Shown: piece by piece, positions 61,834 to 64,000 of the stretch
Numbering within the stretch: the first letter of the stretch is position 1
How the letters are laid out: every line of letters begins with the position of its first letter
NCBI RefSeq assembly: GCF_002954775.1
Contig: NZ_PJME01000003.1
Span: 62,001 to 126,000, forward strand
Direction of reading: 5' to 3'
Source: Streptomyces geranii
GTDB taxonomy: Bacteria > Actinomycetota > Actinomycetes > Streptomycetales > Streptomycetaceae
DNA: 64,000 bases
The notes under the pieces: model-generated
The model's database searches: none
Told to the model about the DNA's origin: nothing
Seen by the model: the letters and a program-made list of their open reading frames with translations, nothing else
Translations under genes and position numbers: made by a program

Positions 61834-64000
61834 TCAGTAGACATCGCGTACGTAGCGCTTCGCCGCCGCCAGCTGCTTCACGTACACCCCCGCCTCGTCC
61901 TCGCCCAGCCCGCCGTGCGCCACCGCGATGTCCCGCAGCGCCCGGTCCACGTCCTTGGCCATCCGGGAGGCGTCGCCGCAGACGTAGAAGTGGGCGCCCT
62001 CCTGGAGCCAGTGCCACAGCTCGGGCCCGTGCTCGCGCATCCGGTCCTGGACGTACACCTTGTTGCGCTGGTCGCGGGAGAACGCGGTGTCCAGACGGGA
62101 GAGCGTGCCCTCGGCCACCAACTCGGCCAGCTCGTCGGCGTAGTAGAAGTCGGTGGCGCGGTGCTGCTCGCCGAAGAACAGCCAGTTCGGCGCCGGGTGC
62201 CCGAGCGCCCGCCGCTCCTCCAGGAACCCGACGAACGGCGCCACCCCGGTCCCCGGTCCGATCATCACCATCGGCGTCGAGGCGTCCGCCGGGGGCCGGA
62301 AGTGCGGGGAGCGCTGCACGAAGACGGGCACCGCCGTGTCCGGCCCGGCGTCGGCGAGGAAGGGCGAGCAGACTCCGCCGCGCGGTACGCCGTGCAGATT
62401 CTCGTACCGCACCACGGACACCGTCAGCGAGACCCGCGCCGGGTCGACGAGCGGGCTCGACGATATGGAGTACAGGCGTGGCTGGAGCCGCCGCAGCACA
62501 CTCACCCACTCCTGCGCGGACGCCCGCACCCCGTACTCGGCGACCACGTCGACGGCCTGCCGACCCCAGGACCAGCGGGCCAGCCCGTCCTTGTTGTCGG
62601 ACCGCATCAGCTTCTTCAACTCCCGGTTGTCCCGGGCCCGTTCGGAGACGAAGCGGAGCAGGTCGGGGGTGATGCGGGTGATGTCGAGCTGCCCGTGCAG
62701 CGCGTCGGAGAGCGGGAAGTCGCCGACTCCGTCCACGGTCACGCCGGTTGACGCATCCAGTCCGGTCACGGCGAGCCATTCGTCAACCAGGGAAGCGGAG
62801 TTGACCGGCCGCACCCCGAGCGCGTCACCGGCTTCGTACGCCAGTCCCGTACCGCTCGTGTCGAAGGTGAACCGGCGGACCTCCTTGGTCGCACCGGCGA
62901 GACTGAGCAGCCGGTTGCCGACGAGCCGGGCGGGGGAGGGGGCGGGCTTGGCGGACCGGATGACGGGAGCCGGAGCCGGAGCGGGGGCGGGCGCTGGGGC
63001 GGGCGCTTGGGTCGCCGTGCCGCCCGTACCGTCCGTCTTCGTGTCCTGTGTGCCCCGCGTGCCCTCGGGGTCCCCGTTGTCAACGGCGTCCTCGCTGTCC
63101 AGCCCGTCGAGCACCTGGTCGAGCCAGGCGTCGGCCGACGGCTCGAAGTCGGGCTCGCAGTCGGTGCGGGGCGCGATCCGTACCGCCCCCAACTCGTCGA
63201 GCCGCGCGTCCAGTCGGCGTCCGTGCCCGCAGAAGTCGTCGTACGAGGAGTCGCCCAGGGCGAGGACGGCGTACCGCACGCCGTCCAGCCGTGGCGCCTG
63301 CTCGCCGGAGAGCGTGTCCCAGAGGCCGGAGCCGTTGTCGGGGGCGTCGCCGTCGCCGAACGTGCTGGTGATGAAGAGGAGATCGGCGTCGCGCGCGAGG
63401 GCGGCCACGTCGGCCTCGTCCATCCCGACGAGCCTCGCCCGGTGGCCGCCGGCGTTGAGCCGCTCGGCGGTCGCGCCCGCCAGTTCCTCGGCGTTGCCGG
63501 TCTGGGAGGCCCACAGCACGACGACCTCGCGCCCTGCCAACTCGACGGCGACACCCGTCTGTTGCTGTGGAGGCGCTTCCACGGCCCGGGAGTACATGCC
63601 GGCGAGCATCCCGTTCACCCAGTCGGCGTGCTCGGCGCTGAAGGGAGCGGAGGCGGGCAGCACCGGAATGCCCACGGCGCCGGAGGGCAGCCCGGCCAGG
63701 AAGCCCGACAGATACTGGCGTTCCTGGGCGCTGAGGACGGGCGGGGGAGCGGGTGTGAACGCCAACTCCGGTACCGTGACCGGAACTTGGACGTGCACTT
63801 GGGGTTGGTCGTGCGGTTGGGAACGGGCTTGCGGGCTTACCGGCTCGGGGACTTCGGGGTGGCGTACCCCGGCCTCGGGGCGGTGCACCTTGACCAGGGA
63901 CACCGCGCAGACCTTGAACTCCGGCTGCAGGGACAGCGGATCGACGGCGTCGCTCGTCACCGCGTTGATGCTCAGGTACTCACCGAAGAGGTCGTTCCAG
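61834..64000 (-). CDS. Bifunctional nitrate reductase/diflavin reductase, C-terminal part (5' end outside)
   Basis: 722 residues are visible, open to the right edge. Residues 1-35 ([35 protein letters not shown]) are the C-terminus of a molybdopterin oxidoreductase (NasA/NarB-like). After a Pro/Val-rich linker comes a CysJ-like module: flavodoxin ([33 protein letters not shown]), a second linker of Ala-Pro repeats, FAD domain (RLYSISSSP) and NADP domain ([14 protein letters not shown]) ending RYVRDVY. This fusion is known in Streptomyces for assimilatory nitrate reduction. The GTG at 63958 is internal, not the start. Confidence 0.88.
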   Translation of the reverse strand, partial: WNDLFGEYLSINAVTSDAVDPLSLQPEFKVCAVSLVKVHRPEAGVRHPEVPEPVSPQARSQPHDQPQVHVQVPVTVPELAFTPAPPPVLSAQERQYLSGFLAGLPSGAVGIPVLPASAPFSAEHADWVNGMLAGMYSRAVEAPPQQQTGVAVELAGREVVVLWASQTGNAEELAGATAERLNAGGHRARLVGMDEADVAALARDADLLFITSTFGDGDAPDNGSGLWDTLSGEQAPRLDGVRYAVLALGDSSYDDFCGHGRRLDARLDELGAVRIAPRTDCEPDFEPSADAWLDQVLDGLDSEDAVDNGDPEGTRGTQDTKTDGTGGTATQAPAPAPAPAPAPAPVIRSAKPAPSPARLVGNRLLSLAGATKEVRRFTFDTSGTGLAYEAGDALGVRPVNSASLVDEWLAVTGLDASTGVTVDGVGDFPLSDALHGQLDITRITPDLLRFVSERARDNRELKKLMRSDNKDGLARWSWGRQAVDVVAEYGVRASAQEWVSVLRRLQPRLYSISSSPLVDPARVSLTVSVVRYENLHGVPRGGVCSPFLADAGPDTAVPVFVQRSPHFRPPADASTPMVMIGPGTGVAPFVGFLEERRALGHPAPNWLFFGEQHRATDFYYADELAELVAEGTLSRLDTAFSRDQRNKVYVQDRMREHGPELWHWLQEGAHFYVCGDASRMAKDVDRALRDIAVAHGGLGEDEAGVYVKQLAAAKRYVRDVY

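Overview
The window is high-GC actinobacterial chromosome, almost certainly Streptomyces. Evidence is the G/C-ended codons, frequent GTG and TTG starts, leaderless-looking promoters, and marker families: SepH, CutRS, DUF4193/DUF3093/DUF3710 around dut, XRE-DUF5753/DUF397 pairs, and a bifunctional nitrate reductase/flavoprotein. No tRNA, rRNA, CRISPR array, transposase or integrase was seen.

Region 1 (1-12.2 kb) is core genome. It holds the start of sepH, a lactone-oxidase/MFS pair, ferrochelatase and inositol monophosphatase, the CutR/CutS two-component system, and the conserved actinobacterial block DUF4193, DUF3093, thioesterase, dut, DUF3710. Region 2 (12.3-20.8 kb) is a potassium-handling neighbourhood. 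It has kdpDE without kdpFABC, an OB-fold protein, DUF3159, two overlapping TrkA-type NAD/RCK proteins, an unannotated 32-residue membrane peptide and a KimA-type transporter.

Region 3 (22.2-36.3 kb) is an inserted island. The last ~44 bp of the 23S-type RNA methyltransferase gene (20915-22243) recur as a near-perfect direct repeat at 36241-36284, including 23 identical bases, and the copy still encodes the end of a methyltransferase. Between the copies lies an apparent anti-phage system. A pseudokinase-SF1 helicase and a double-HKD phospholipase D protein form a Mokosh type I-like core. Next to them are a GHKL-ATPase (histidine-kinase-like) protein, a convergent SARP-receiver fusion regulator, a TIR/deoxyribosyltransferase-like protein fused to three S1 RNA-binding domains, and an AbiEii-type nucleotidyltransferase with a small partner. 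This extended assembly is the best candidate for a new system in the window.

Region 4 (36.4-51.4 kb) contains a Tat-exported purple acid phosphatase, an XRE regulator with two tandemly duplicated DUF397 genes, NfeD plus flotillin, and a PucR regulator. It ends with a coupled operon of an 1837-residue glutamate synthase-like protein, a CysJ-like diflavin reductase and a HemS-like protein. This operon and hemH share an iron-box-like motif upstream. A 191-bp MITE-like element with 22-bp terminal inverted repeats closes the operon and supplies its last stop codon.

Region 5 (51.4-64 kb) holds an exported hydrolase, an SDR with a divergent TetR regulator, a TIGR01777 epimerase with a palindromic operator, a DUF418 membrane protein, a Met/His-rich membrane protein beside an ECF sigma factor, a MarR/YceI divergent pair sharing a perfect 20-bp palindrome, a polytopic glycosyltransferase-like protein, and the C-terminal part of a nitrate reductase-flavoprotein fusion running off the right edge.
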